Of a stretch of DNA of 64,000 bases, positions 6,947 to 15,684 are shown piece after piece (the stretch's first letter is position 1; each line of letters starts with the position of its first letter). The notes beneath the pieces were generated by a model, which was given only the letters and a program-made list of their open reading frames with translations, made no database searches and was not told where the DNA came from. Origin of the DNA: an uncultured Clostridia bacterium (lineage in GTDB: Bacteria > Bacillota > Clostridia > Lachnospirales > Lachnospiraceae). Position numbers and translations under genes: made by a program. The stretch spans positions 1-64,000 of the forward strand of contig CANRWA010000013.1 in assembly GCA_947643415.1 (NCBI GenBank). The letters are read 5' to 3'.

Positions 6947-7711
6947 TCAAAGCATATTAACGACAGCAAGGAAAACACCAAGCGAGCACAGAACCGTTCC
7001 GGTCACTCTGTTCTGCAGTCTGGCATCAACCTTATTCGCAAATAATGCCGTAAATCTAGCACCAATCAAGGCAGATACAATACATACCACAAGAGCAGTT
7101 ATATTTACCTTACCTCCGATAAGAAGATGGGAAACTGCCCCCGTCAGTGCAGTAAATGTCATAATAAACGTACTTGTTCCCACTGCTGTTTTCAAACTAT
7201 ATCCCAAAACAGAAGTCAGGGTAATCAGAAGCAGCACACCCCCGCCTGCCCCGACAAAGCCGCAAAATAAACCAATATGAATACCAGATAAAAAGGAACG
7301 CAGCACTCTTTGTTTCGGTTCTATGTCATCCATTCTTGAAGTAGTTTTTGTTATTGGTTTTATCAGAAAGCGTATTCCCATAATAAAAGTCATAACATAA
7401 GAACTTCCTCCTAATACCGTATTGGGAAGCAATGATGAAATCCAACTTCCCAGTATCGTAAACATAATAACAGAAGCCATCATTACAAGGCCATTTTTTA
7501 TATCCAGATTCTTATTTTTCCCATATGTATACGCTGTGATTGCCGAAGCAAGGACATCCGAAGCAAGGGCAATCCCAACCGCTTCATAAGCTGAAAATCC
7601 ACAGAACGTAATTAACATGGGAGTAATTACGACAGCCGCCGACAGCCCTGCAAGACCTGTACCGATACCAGCTCCAAGACCTGCTATGATACATACAATT
7701 ACTAAAATCAT
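6947..7711 (-). CDS. TSUP-family (TauE/SafE) membrane transporter (254 aa)
   Basis: Hydrophobic protein with about eight membrane helices and the two TSUP half repeats: GLGAGIGTGLAGLSAAVVITP near the N-terminus, and FCGFVGAGGGVLLLITLTSVLG in the middle. TSUP proteins export sulfite, sulfonates or related anions; the substrate cannot be read from sequence. AAGGAGG abuts an ATG at 7720, but the fourth codon (7711) is also ATG with a 9-nt spacing, so that start is preferred. It is divergent from the two-component system, and its promoter carries the same TTGAGGTTGAGTTGAG element. Confidence 0.85.
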   Translation of the reverse strand: MILVIVCIIAGLGAGIGTGLAGLSAAVVITPMLITFCGFSAYEAVGIALASDVLASAITAYTYGKNKNLDIKNGLVMMASVIMFTILGSWISSLLPNTVLGGSSYVMTFIMGIRFLIKPITKTTSRMDDIEPKQRVLRSFLSGIHIGLFCGFVGAGGGVLLLITLTSVLGYSLKTAVGTSTFIMTFTALTGAVSHLLIGGKVNITALVVCIVSALIGARFTALFANKVDARLQNRVTGTVLCSLGVFLAVVNML

Positions 7712-7758
7712 TTTATGCATCCTCCTTATACCTTTAAACTTACTTTTAAATAATAAAA

Positions 7759-7783
7759 AACAACCCTCAACTCAACCTCAACA
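7759..7783 (-). promoter_or_regulatory. TTGAGG-type promoter/operator of the TSUP operon
   Basis: On the minus strand TGTTGAGGTTGAGTTGAG (7766-7783) precedes an AT-rich -10 region (TTTATT/TATTAT, about 7748-7757). It is a perfect 18-bp inverted copy of 7815-7832 and matches the site before the RND pump at 14234-14249. Confidence 0.65.
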
Positions 7784-7814
7784 AAAATAACATTTCCAGA
7801 CATTTTCAGATATC

Positions 7815-7846
7815 TGTTGAGGTTGAGTTGAGAAAAGTATTATAAT
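7815..7846 (+). promoter_or_regulatory. TTGAGG-type promoter/operator of the two-component system
   Basis: TGTTGAGGTTGAGTTGAG at 7815-7832; TTGAGG (7817-7822) serves as -35 with an 18-bp spacer to TATAAT (7841-7846). TTGAG repeats are spaced as expected for an OmpR-family dimer and overlap the -35, which suggests autoregulation. Confidence 0.75.
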
Positions 7847-7873
7847 ATCAGCATAGAAAGGAGGAACGCCTTT

Positions 7874-8551
7874 ATGTTTCAGATTTTGGTCGTAGAAGAT
7901 GACGGTGAATTGCGGGAGCTTTTTTGTTCCGTTTTAAATGATAATGGTTACCGCGCTATTCCCGCTACCGATGGAATCCATGCTTTTGATATCCTTGAAA
8001 ACAATTACATTGACCTTGTTATTTCCGATATTATGATGCCACGGATGAATGGTTTTGAATTAACCAAAGAACTGCGGGCAGCCAGTTACACCATGCCCAT
8101 CCTGATGATCACGGCAAAAGAAAATGCAGCTGACAAACGGGAAGGATTCCGCATGGGGACAGATGACTACATGGTAAAGCCCATTGATGTCAACGAAATG
8201 ATATGGCGGGTAGAAGCCCTTCTCAGGCGCAGCCAACTTGCCGGCAGCCGAATAGCGAAAATCGGCAAAACAGAATTAAACTGCGATACGCTGACCGTCC
8301 ACTGTAACGGTACAGACACCGAACTGCCCGCTAAAGAATTTTACCTGCTATTTAAACTTGCCGTTTCCCCCAATCGTATTTTTACACGCAGACAGTTGAT
8401 GGACGATATCTGGGGACCAGACAGTGAAACTGACCCGCATACGCTGGAAGTCCACATCAGCCGCCTGCGGGAACGTTTTCAGCAAAACCCTGATTTTGAA
8501 ATCATCACTGTCCGGGGACTCGGCTATAAGGTGGTGAATCGTCATGAGTAA
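7874..8551 (+). CDS. OmpR/PhoB-family response regulator (225 aa)
   Basis: Receiver domain with the acidic pocket VVEDD, phosphoacceptor Asp52 in VISDIMMPRMNG, Thr80 in LMITAKE and Lys102 in YMVKPID. The winged-helix effector domain at about residues 125-222 ends with the conserved HISRLRERF and VRGLGYKV. AAAGGAGG precedes the ATG. It overlaps the histidine kinase gene by 8 bp. Its promoter carries the TTGAG repeat element that also precedes the TSUP exporter and the RND pump, so these are its likely targets. The signal is unknown. Confidence 0.93.
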   Translation: MFQILVVEDDGELRELFCSVLNDNGYRAIPATDGIHAFDILENNYIDLVISDIMMPRMNGFELTKELRAASYTMPILMITAKENAADKREGFRMGTDDYMVKPIDVNEMIWRVEALLRRSQLAGSRIAKIGKTELNCDTLTVHCNGTDTELPAKEFYLLFKLAVSPNRIFTRRQLMDDIWGPDSETDPHTLEVHISRLRERFQQNPDFEIITVRGLGYKVVNRHE

Positions 8552-9590
8552 ACGTCCCCAAAAAATATCTGTCATGTTTTCCCTGCTGACTTTTTTGACA
8601 CTTTTTCTTACCATACTCCTTACCGGGCTTCTCCTGACATTGATGGAGCATACCGGTATTCTGGCAGAAGGAAACCGCATCGCCGGTGTCTTCCTGATCG
8701 CCGCTGCCTGTATGATTGCCGGAACCATTACTTCCCGATTTGCCAGCAGACACCCGCTCCACTCCATTGAGTCTATCAGCCGAGCATCGAAAGAAGTGGC
8801 AAAAGGGAACTTTGATATCCAGCTTACAGAGAAGAGCCAAATTGCAGAATTACAGGAAATGACCCATAACTTTAATATTATGACACGGGAACTGGCAGGG
8901 ACAGAATTGTTGCGCAATGATTTTGTTGAAAATGTATCCCATGAATTTAAAACTCCCCTTTCTGCTATAGAAGGCTATGCCACCCTGCTTCAGAAAAAAA
9001 ATCTTTCTGAGGAAAAGAAAGAAGAATATACGAAAAAAATACTCCTGAATACCAGGCGGCTCTCCACCCTGACAAGCAATATCCTTCTCCTGTCACGACT
9101 GGAAAATCAGGAAACCGGGATAAAAAAAGAAACCTTTTCTCTGGATGAACAGCTGCGAGAGACTCTTCTCTCCCTGGAAACGGCATGGTCGGAAAAAAAT
9201 TTAGAATTGGAGATTGAGCTTGACAACGTAGATTATTCCGGAAATAAAGAACTGCTCTTCCACGTCTGGTATAATATCATTGGAAATGCGGTCAAATTTA
9301 CAGATACCGGAGGATGGATACAAATTCTCCTGAAAAAAGAGGCGGAGCAGATTAAAATACAAATTACAGACACCGGTATCGGTATGGATGAAACGATACG
9401 TCAGCGTATCTTCGAAAAATTTTATCAGGGCGACCACTCCCGTTCCGATACAGGAAACGGGCTGGGGCTGGCACTGGCCGGCAGAATCATAACCCTGCAC
9501 GGCGGAAACATTTCCGTCGCCAGCAAAGAAGGAAAAGGCAGCACATTTACCGTGACGCTGCCATTTTATAAAACGGAGGGATTCCTATGA
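8544..9590 (+). CDS. Sensor histidine kinase with two membrane helices (348 aa)
   Basis: Partner of the preceding regulator. Two N-terminal transmembrane segments are separated by only a very short outside loop, then comes a HAMP-like linker. The dimerisation/phosphoacceptor box is ENVSHEFKTPLSAIEGY, and the ATPase domain has the N box (NIIGNAVKFT), G1 (DTGIGMDE), F box (FEKFYQGDHS) and G2 (GNGLGLALAG). With almost no extracellular domain it resembles intramembrane-sensing kinases of Firmicutes that respond to membrane damage or antimicrobials and control transporters, which fits the adjacent efflux genes. The TGA stop overlaps the ATG of a tiny remnant ORF at 9587. Confidence 0.92.
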   Translation: MSKRPQKISVMFSLLTFLTLFLTILLTGLLLTLMEHTGILAEGNRIAGVFLIAAACMIAGTITSRFASRHPLHSIESISRASKEVAKGNFDIQLTEKSQIAELQEMTHNFNIMTRELAGTELLRNDFVENVSHEFKTPLSAIEGYATLLQKKNLSEEKKEEYTKKILLNTRRLSTLTSNILLLSRLENQETGIKKETFSLDEQLRETLLSLETAWSEKNLELEIELDNVDYSGNKELLFHVWYNIIGNAVKFTDTGGWIQILLKKEAEQIKIQITDTGIGMDETIRQRIFEKFYQGDHSRSDTGNGLGLALAGRIITLHGGNISVASKEGKGSTFTVTLPFYKTEGFL

Positions 9591-9625
9591 CATTGTATGA
9601 AACTATTTTCAAACACAGCAGGTAA
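9587..9625 (+). pseudogene. Remnant of a nitroreductase gene start (12 codons)
   Basis: A GGAGGG box 6 nt upstream and an ATGA overlap with the kinase stop mark a real translation start, but the frame stops after 12 codons (MTLYETIFKHSR). MTLYE-IF-R resembles the N-terminus of small nitroreductase-family flavoproteins (MTLYEAIFxRRSVRKY). Nothing of the rest of such a gene is visible before the flavodoxin gene at 9688, so this appears to be what is left after a deletion. A leader peptide is the alternative. Confidence 0.4.
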
Positions 9626-9687
9626 GAATTTCCAGATAGAATTATCCTATCATTAAACGTTTTTAAAAAAGAAAGGACGTATGCATT

Positions 9688-10131
9688 ATGAAAACTGCCA
9701 TTATCTATTATTCCAAACATCATGGCAACACAAAAAAACTATTGGACGCCATTGCCTCACAGACGGATATCACTTTGATTGACGTTACCGACCACCCGAC
9801 TGCAGACCTGTCCGGGTATGACCGGATCGGCTTTGCTTCCGGCATATATTATCAATCTTTTCACAAATCCATACTGGAATACGCCAAAAAATTTCTGCCC
9901 GAAAAGAAAAAAGTTTTCTTTCTTTATACTTATGGTGTGAAAAGGGCAGGTTATCTGGATGCCATCCGCCAGACCATATTTCCCCATAATGCAAAAGTAA
10001 TCGGACAATATGGATGCCGCGGCTTTGATACATTCGGTCCCTTTAAACTGGTCGGCGGCATTGCCAAAAAGCACCCCACGCAGGATGAAATCAAAAAAGC
10101 CGTAGATTTTTATCAAACGTTACCTCAGTAA
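9688..10131 (+). CDS. Flavodoxin-family protein (147 aa)
   Basis: A short flavodoxin-like fold protein. The N-terminal strand KTAIIYYSKHHGNTKKLLD carries the FMN phosphate-binding loop (S-x-x-x-G-N-T), and GFASGIYYQSFHKS is the second flavin loop. The length is normal for the family. The likely role is one- or two-electron transfer or a flavodoxin-type reductase; the substrate is unknown. AAAGGACG precedes the ATG. It lies 98 bp after the kinase gene on the same strand and ends at a bidirectional terminator shared with the converging RND gene. Confidence 0.85.
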   Translation: MKTAIIYYSKHHGNTKKLLDAIASQTDITLIDVTDHPTADLSGYDRIGFASGIYYQSFHKSILEYAKKFLPEKKKVFFLYTYGVKRAGYLDAIRQTIFPHNAKVIGQYGCRGFDTFGPFKLVGGIAKKHPTQDEIKKAVDFYQTLPQ

Positions 10132-10144
10132 TCACCATATAACT

Positions 10145-10196
10145 GAAAAATCAGGCTGATACAACATTCTTCTTTGTTGCAACAGCCTGATTTTTC
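10145..10196 (+). terminator. Bidirectional terminator between flavodoxin and RND genes
   Basis: GAAAAATCAGGCTG (10145-10158) pairs perfectly with CAGCCTGATTTTTC (10183-10196). A/T tracts on both flanks suit termination of both convergent units. Confidence 0.85.
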
Positions 10197-10214
10197 ATCT
10201 TATTTCCTGTTTCT

Positions 10215-13200
10215 TTAGGCGGGTTCCTCTGTTGTCGCTGCAACGTCTGGTGCATACCCATACTCTTCCAGCACTGCTTCTGTCTCATCCGGGATATTTT
10301 CTGTTTCTTTACCAATATCTACCTTCCTGAGCGGACGACGGTAGAACACATCATATAATACCGGTACGATAAAGAGCGTCATCAGTGTTGCATATAGCAG
10401 TCCAAAGCAGACCACAACCGCCATTCCTTTCTGCATGGCATTTCCGGCATCCTGTGAAAATGCCATAACGCTCATAGATAAAATCGTTGTTAGTGCCGTC
10501 ATAATAATTGGCCTCATACGGGTCTTTCCCGTAATAATCAAAGCGGTCTTCTTTTCTACTCCCTTTAACCGCAGCTGGTTCGCATAATCCACAAACACAA
10601 TGCCGTTATTGACTACCGTTCCCATCAATACCATAAAGCCCATCATAGACATTGCTGAAATCGACATTCGGAATGCCATCAGCCCTAGCATACCGCCGGT
10701 AAAGGCCAGTGGCACTGTAAAAATAATGATAAACGGAGACAGAAGGCTCTTGAACTGCACCACCATAATCAGATAAATCAATAAAAATCCTAACAATAGG
10801 GCAAGCCCCATCTGCACAATCATGTCGTTCACCTGTTCTGTCTCACCAGATATTTCGATCGTGTAACCCTCTGGAGTCTCATAATTATCCAGCTTTTTCT
10901 GTAACTCTCTGGATAACAATGTTGTATTGGCATCATCGGCAGTCTCTGCCGTTACTGAGATAAATCTTGTCTGGTTCTCCCTGGTAATATTTTCCGTGGT
11001 GTAACCATTCTGTTTCTTCGCAAAATCCCTCAATTTGTAAGTTTTTTCTTCATCCTCGCCGGAACTTTTTTTTGTTGTCGCCGTTATTTCTGCATTCATC
11101 AGATTTTCATACGTCAGTTCTTCGGTTTCATCTACAATTTTCACATCCATATCCGTGCCGTTTACGTCCATCGTAATGGCATCCTTTTCCGTCGTGATAT
11201 AACCTTCTAACTGCTGGAAAATCTGCGCCACGCTGAGTCCCCGTCTTGCTGCTTTATTTTTATCAAAGGTCAGATGTACCTGCCTGTTGTTTTCATCCAG
11301 ACCATTCGTGGCATTTTCCAGCCCTTTTACCGAATGAATCATTTCAACTACATCTTCACTGATATCAATCAGCTTCTCCTGCTCATCCCCGGAAATGACT
11401 ACCTCCATGCCGCTGTTCATCATTCCGGATATGCCACCCATCTGGGAAGAAGAAACTGTAAGTTCCTCACAAGGCACATCCTTCACACTCTTCTTTAACT
11501 CTGCAATAATCCGCTCAAATTCACTGGTCTTTTTGATTCCTTCTTCCGTAATTATGTTGAACGAAAAAGAAGAAAAATCTGCCTGGTTGCCTGCCCCTGA
11601 CATTGCCATCGGAGACATCGCCCCTGCATCCATAACGCTGATTTTATTTATGCCATCTACCTTTAACATGGCCTCCATCGCCTGGTCAGCTGCTGCAAAG
11701 GCATCCTCATCCGAAGTTCCATCTTCCATTTTCATCGTTGCAGAAATCTGGTTGCTCTCCATCTCATCCATCATTGTCAGGCTGGAAGAAAACACCTGTC
11801 TGCCACAGATGATTAACAGCACCACGGCAATCACCAATGGAACCACCTTAAACCGAAGACAAAATTCCAATATCTTTCCATAAATATCTTTGACGGCATC
11901 AAACAGTGGATGCTTGTGCTCTTTCGTCTTTTTCAACAAAACAGAACCAAGAGACGGAGCAATCGTTAATGCGATGGCCAGAGAAGCAATCAGGGCATAG
12001 GATATCGTAAAGCTAAATGGTATGAGCATCTGGCTTACCATACCACTGGTAAATACCATCGGTAAGAATACACAGATTGTCGTAAGTGTTGATACCAGAA
12101 TCGGTATCGCTACCTGCTTTGTTCCATAAACAGCTGCCTGGGCTGCACGGTAACCTTGCTGCCTGAGCCGGTAAATGTTTTCCATTACCACAATGGAATT
12201 GTCCACTAGCATCCCGATTCCCATACACAGACCCGCCAATGACATGGCGTTTATATTTATACCGGTAAAATACATGATAATCAGGGCAAATAGGACAGAA
12301 AATGGAATACTGACTGCCACGATAATCGTTGGTCTGATATCTTTTAAGAATAATGCCAGTACGATAATCGCAAGAACCGCCCCCAGCAAAATACTGCTTA
12401 GTACACTGTCAATGACCTGGCTGATAAATGCCCCCTGGTCCATCATCGGTGTAAAAGACAGTCCGTCATATTCCTTTTCCAGTTCCGCAAAGGCATCCGT
12501 AATATTCCCGGAAACCGTACTTGTATTTGCAGTGCTTCCCTTATAAATGCCAAGCATCAATGAATCTTCGCCATTGACTTTGGAATAGCAGTCGCCCATA
12601 TTATCTACAGTAGTGATATTTGCCACATCGGACAACCTAATGGTACCGACTCCCTTCATTTTTGTCAGAACCATCTGTTCCAAATCAGAAACTGAGTGAT
12701 AATGGTTTCCGATATCTACCAGCCATTGGTTATCCTTCTTATCATCAATGTATCCCGCCGGCATAGAAAAATTCTGAGCCGTAATCAGCCCTGATAAGGT
12801 ATCCAGAGTAAGCAGCATATCCAGATTCGCATTTTCCAGGGCGGCTTCCCTGGAATCATCTAACTGTTTCTGTGCCTCATCCAATTCTTTCTCGGCATTT
12901 TCTAACTGGGTTTTCGCACTGGATATCTGTGCCTGCCCAGAACCAAAACCGGAGGATGCCGCATATCCTCCGGAGACCACATCCTCTTGCTTTTTATCCA
13001 TCCCCTTCATCTGTTTATTTAGTTTTTTTACCACCATCTCAGCTGCCATAATCTCTGTTTTCAGATTCGCAAGCTCTGTTTCAATCTGTGGCAATCTGAC
13101 ATTGACTACCTGATACATCTGATTCAGAGTATCTGTAGTCAGATTTTTCATTTGTTCTCCCTGACCCAGTTTGGTCATCCAATCTTTGAAAGCAGTAAAT

Positions 13201-13532
13201 TTTTTAGGATTTTTTACTGCATCTTCTATACTCTCTGGTATCTCAACGCCGGATGCCTTTGCAGCATCTTTCATTGTTGTATTCATCGTAGCAAACATAC
13301 CATTGATTGTTTTATAGTTTTCCTCAATTTTAGCATCTTTGTAAGCCTTTTTTTCCCCCTGCAAAGCGCTCTGGCTTGCCTTCAGGCTGGTCAGCGTTGC
13401 TTCATACGCCGCTTTCGTTGCCTGTGCCTGAGATAACTTAACATTTGCCTTGGATAACTTAGAATAAGTATCATCCTGTTTGGAAGACAGATTCTTTTCC
13501 TGTTTGCTCAGTTCTGACTTTCCATCTTCCAC
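10215..13532 (-). CDS. RND efflux transporter, C-terminal part of a frameshifted gene (1105 aa)
   Basis: The larger piece of an AcrB/HAE1-type RND permease. Its first ~230 residues are a long coiled coil (Lys/Gln/Glu heptads) inserted in the first extracytoplasmic loop. Such insertions occur in Gram-positive RND proteins and may stand in for a separate adaptor, as no membrane-fusion protein gene is nearby. TM4 has GMLVDNSIVVMENI, keeping the first Asp of the AcrB Asp-Asp pair but with Asn at the second. A second hydrophobic bundle (MGTVVNNGIVFVDYAN) completes the fold. The GTG at 13532 is not a credible start: the frame is closed just upstream, and the rest of the protein is in another frame at 13508-14182. 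One lost base near 13535-13545 would explain this. Confidence 0.85.
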   Translation of the reverse strand: MEDGKSELSKQEKNLSSKQDDTYSKLSKANVKLSQAQATKAAYEATLTSLKASQSALQGEKKAYKDAKIEENYKTINGMFATMNTTMKDAAKASGVEIPESIEDAVKNPKKFTAFKDWMTKLGQGEQMKNLTTDTLNQMYQVVNVRLPQIETELANLKTEIMAAEMVVKKLNKQMKGMDKKQEDVVSGGYAASSGFGSGQAQISSAKTQLENAEKELDEAQKQLDDSREAALENANLDMLLTLDTLSGLITAQNFSMPAGYIDDKKDNQWLVDIGNHYHSVSDLEQMVLTKMKGVGTIRLSDVANITTVDNMGDCYSKVNGEDSLMLGIYKGSTANTSTVSGNITDAFAELEKEYDGLSFTPMMDQGAFISQVIDSVLSSILLGAVLAIIVLALFLKDIRPTIIVAVSIPFSVLFALIIMYFTGININAMSLAGLCMGIGMLVDNSIVVMENIYRLRQQGYRAAQAAVYGTKQVAIPILVSTLTTICVFLPMVFTSGMVSQMLIPFSFTISYALIASLAIALTIAPSLGSVLLKKTKEHKHPLFDAVKDIYGKILEFCLRFKVVPLVIAVVLLIICGRQVFSSSLTMMDEMESNQISATMKMEDGTSDEDAFAAADQAMEAMLKVDGINKISVMDAGAMSPMAMSGAGNQADFSSFSFNIITEEGIKKTSEFERIIAELKKSVKDVPCEELTVSSSQMGGISGMMNSGMEVVISGDEQEKLIDISEDVVEMIHSVKGLENATNGLDENNRQVHLTFDKNKAARRGLSVAQIFQQLEGYITTEKDAITMDVNGTDMDVKIVDETEELTYENLMNAEITATTKKSSGEDEEKTYKLRDFAKKQNGYTTENITRENQTRFISVTAETADDANTTLLSRELQKKLDNYETPEGYTIEISGETEQVNDMIVQMGLALLLGFLLIYLIMVVQFKSLLSPFIIIFTVPLAFTGGMLGLMAFRMSISAMSMMGFMVLMGTVVNNGIVFVDYANQLRLKGVEKKTALIITGKTRMRPIIMTALTTILSMSVMAFSQDAGNAMQKGMAVVVCFGLLYATLMTLFIVPVLYDVFYRRPLRKVDIGKETENIPDETEAVLEEYGYAPDVAATTEEPA

Positions 13533-14182
13533 CTTACGAAGCCTTTATCGATTTTCTTTTGGGCATCGCTTAACTTTTCATTCGTTTCTCCCAGAATTTT
13601 TTTGTTTACTTTCCGTATCTTCTCTTCATCCAGCCGAACCTCTATCGTATCTTCAATGGCTCCGTTTACGGTGACGCTTGCCACACCTTCCTGGCGTTCC
13701 AGATAAGGCTTTAACACCTTATCATTAAAAGCAGTCAGTTCCTTAATATCTTTTCCTTCATAATCAACCGCCGCATTCATGGTTGCCATCATATCCATGC
13801 TGATTTCCATCAGATTCGGCGTACCACAGCCCTCTGGCAGTTCCACCGTATTTAACTGCTGTGAAACACGTACCAGCGTGGAATCCATATTGGTGTTTTC
13901 TGCAAACTCCAGCATAATCATACCATAGTTATTGGAAGAAGTGCTGTTTACATTTTCTACGCCACTTACCGTTCCCAATACACTCTCTAACGGTTCCACG
14001 ACATCTTTTTCTACCTCTGCCGGTGATGCCCCCGGTTCTGTTACGATGACTGCCAGATAAGGTAGTTCCATATCCGGCATCAAATCCGTCTGCATGTTAC
14101 CTAAACTTACCCCGCCGATGACCAGCACGATAATAATGGATACCAGTGCCAGAAAGGGGTTTTTCACAAATGTCTTTGTCAT
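13508..14182 (-). CDS. RND efflux transporter, N-terminal part of a frameshifted gene (224 aa)
   Basis: N-terminus of the same RND pump. TM1 (ALVSIIIVLVIGGVSLG) is followed by the PN1-type porter subdomain, with LPYLAVIVTEPGASPAEVEKDV and MMATMNAAVDYEG. The last ~8 residues (GFVRWKMESQN) are out of frame. The +1 frame instead reads LRKVEDGKSELSK, which continues the amphipathic helix of the downstream piece. The joined protein would be about 1325 residues, a usual size for clostridial RND proteins. The promoter contains TTGAGGTTGAGTTGAG. The pump is inactive if the frameshift is real. Confidence 0.85.
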   Translation of the reverse strand: MTKTFVKNPFLALVSIIIVLVIGGVSLGNMQTDLMPDMELPYLAVIVTEPGASPAEVEKDVVEPLESVLGTVSGVENVNSTSSNNYGMIMLEFAENTNMDSTLVRVSQQLNTVELPEGCGTPNLMEISMDMMATMNAAVDYEGKDIKELTAFNDKVLKPYLERQEGVASVTVNGAIEDTIEVRLDEEKIRKVNKKILGETNEKLSDAQKKIDKGFVRWKMESQN

Positions 14183-14219
14183 AGTTTGCCTCCATTTTCA
14201 TGCAAGATTACCCTATGAC

Positions 14220-14249
14220 TATATAAGCATTTGCTCAACTCAACCTCAA
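14220..14249 (-). promoter_or_regulatory. TTGAGG-type promoter/operator of the RND pump
   Basis: TTGAGGTTGAGTTGAG at 14249-14234 on the minus strand, with an 18-bp spacer from TTGAGG to TATAGT (about 14220-14225). This is the same geometry as at 7817-7846, so control by the 7874-9590 two-component system is likely. Confidence 0.75.
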
Positions 14250-14293
14250 ATTTTCGGAATTTTGCAAAAAATATTCAAAATTCTATTTCTCAA

Positions 14294-15478
14294 TTACAAC
14301 CGTTCTTTTACCCAGTCACAAATAAATTCAGATGCAGGAACATATCCCCCCATCTGCGAGTGGCACTGTGATGTGCTTGTTTCATCAAATAACTGATATT
14401 CCTTTTTGCTATTTTGCAGCGCATCATAAAAAACCTTTGCCTCACCTTTGTTTATCTCAGCCGTTCCGTCTAATACCAGCATCTCACAAGTTATCTTATC
14501 CACAATATCCGTATTATCATACTTTCTTAATTCCTCAATTACCGCCTCCCTGCTAACTCCATGCTTCCACGCATAATCATCCATCATGTTATAAACCATC
14601 TTAGGCCGGAACGGTGCAGGCAATTTCATTACCCTCGCAAAGATATCCGCAAAATGACCTCCCCAGTTTATATTACCGGGATTGACAATTCCCAGCTTAA
14701 TTCTCTTTTCAAAAGCACATGCCCTCGGCAGCAAAAAAGCACCAAAACTAAAGCCCATTGCACCGATATGATCTGCGTCCACACAATCATAATTTTTTAT
14801 TGCAAAATCAATCACCGGAGCCATTACATTTTCCCAGTCCGGGCGAAATGGCATATTCTGAAGGCGCAATGCATATCCCTGCCCGGGGCCATCAAAAATC
14901 AGACAGTGAATCCCTCTTTTTAACAGACCATCATAGACCCACCTTGTATCCTCCGCCCAGGTATCCCTCCCCGGCATCAGGATCATAAGCGGTGCCTTCC
15001 CCTTTGCTTCAGGAGATTGATAGAAATGTCCCGGCAAATAAGAATCCTCATAAGGTATCTCTACATAAGTTCCCGGATAACCTGACAGTTCCAGATATTT
15101 CTCATAACACTCATGGCTACGTTTACTAACAGAAATTATTTTCGGATTCTCTGCATTGCTATAGCACATAAGCGCCACGCGATAATATGTTGATGCCCGC
15201 AAATACGCTGTTTCCGCCGATTTCTTATGCCCTTCTGCCCTCTTTTTTTCTGCTTTTCTAAAAAGCTGGTCTCCCAGCTTCGACCACTGCTCAAGCCAGA
15301 CCTCTTCATCAGAACCTTTTAAATTACAATATGTCTCCAGCACCTCCCCGATATCTGTCATCCCAAAAGGTGCAAGTCCCAAAAGATGTTTAGCCAGTGC
15401 ATCCATCATAATATGGCTGTGAAAAGATATAGAATCGAAATGTTCTCCCGGTTTCACAATAGGTTTCTTTTTACCCAT
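14294..15478 (-). CDS. Alpha/beta hydrolase (FrsA/dienelactone-hydrolase type, 394 aa)
   Basis: The N-terminal ~150 residues are a helical cap (LFRKAEKKRAEGHKKSAETA), followed by an alpha/beta-hydrolase core. The nucleophile elbow is GFSFGAF. A likely acid residue is in EMLVLDGTAEINKGE, and the terminal His is in TSTSQCHSQMGG. The oxyanion region LMILMPGRDTWAED and the strand HCLIFDGPGQGYALR resemble the 2,6-dihydropseudooxynicotine hydrolase/FrsA group. The protein is cytosolic with no signal peptide. The substrate is not predictable. It is divergent from the TetR gene, which may control it. Confidence 0.85.
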   Translation of the reverse strand: MGKKKPIVKPGEHFDSISFHSHIMMDALAKHLLGLAPFGMTDIGEVLETYCNLKGSDEEVWLEQWSKLGDQLFRKAEKKRAEGHKKSAETAYLRASTYYRVALMCYSNAENPKIISVSKRSHECYEKYLELSGYPGTYVEIPYEDSYLPGHFYQSPEAKGKAPLMILMPGRDTWAEDTRWVYDGLLKRGIHCLIFDGPGQGYALRLQNMPFRPDWENVMAPVIDFAIKNYDCVDADHIGAMGFSFGAFLLPRACAFEKRIKLGIVNPGNINWGGHFADIFARVMKLPAPFRPKMVYNMMDDYAWKHGVSREAVIEELRKYDNTDIVDKITCEMLVLDGTAEINKGEAKVFYDALQNSKKEYQLFDETSTSQCHSQMGGYVPASEFICDWVKERL

Positions 15479-15622
15479 AATATCATCCTCACTTTCTTCT
15501 GTTCAGGCATATGTTACTGCTCATCAAGTAATATATGTCTGAACAAATTGACTTTTCTTTGTCTCTCTGTTATTATTTTATTCAACGGTTGTCTATTATT
15601 CAATCAGCGAATATTAAAAAAC

Positions 15623-15636
15623 GTTGTATAAACAAC
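15623..15636. promoter_or_regulatory. Palindrome GTTGT-ATAA-ACAAC, possible TetR operator
   Basis: A perfect 5-bp inverted repeat around ATAA in the divergent region between the hydrolase (-) and the TetR-type gene (+). The position suits a local operator; there is no direct evidence. Confidence 0.3.
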
Positions 15637-15684
15637 AAAACAGGCAAATTGTCAATTAAAACAGTTGAAATGGAGATTTTAACT

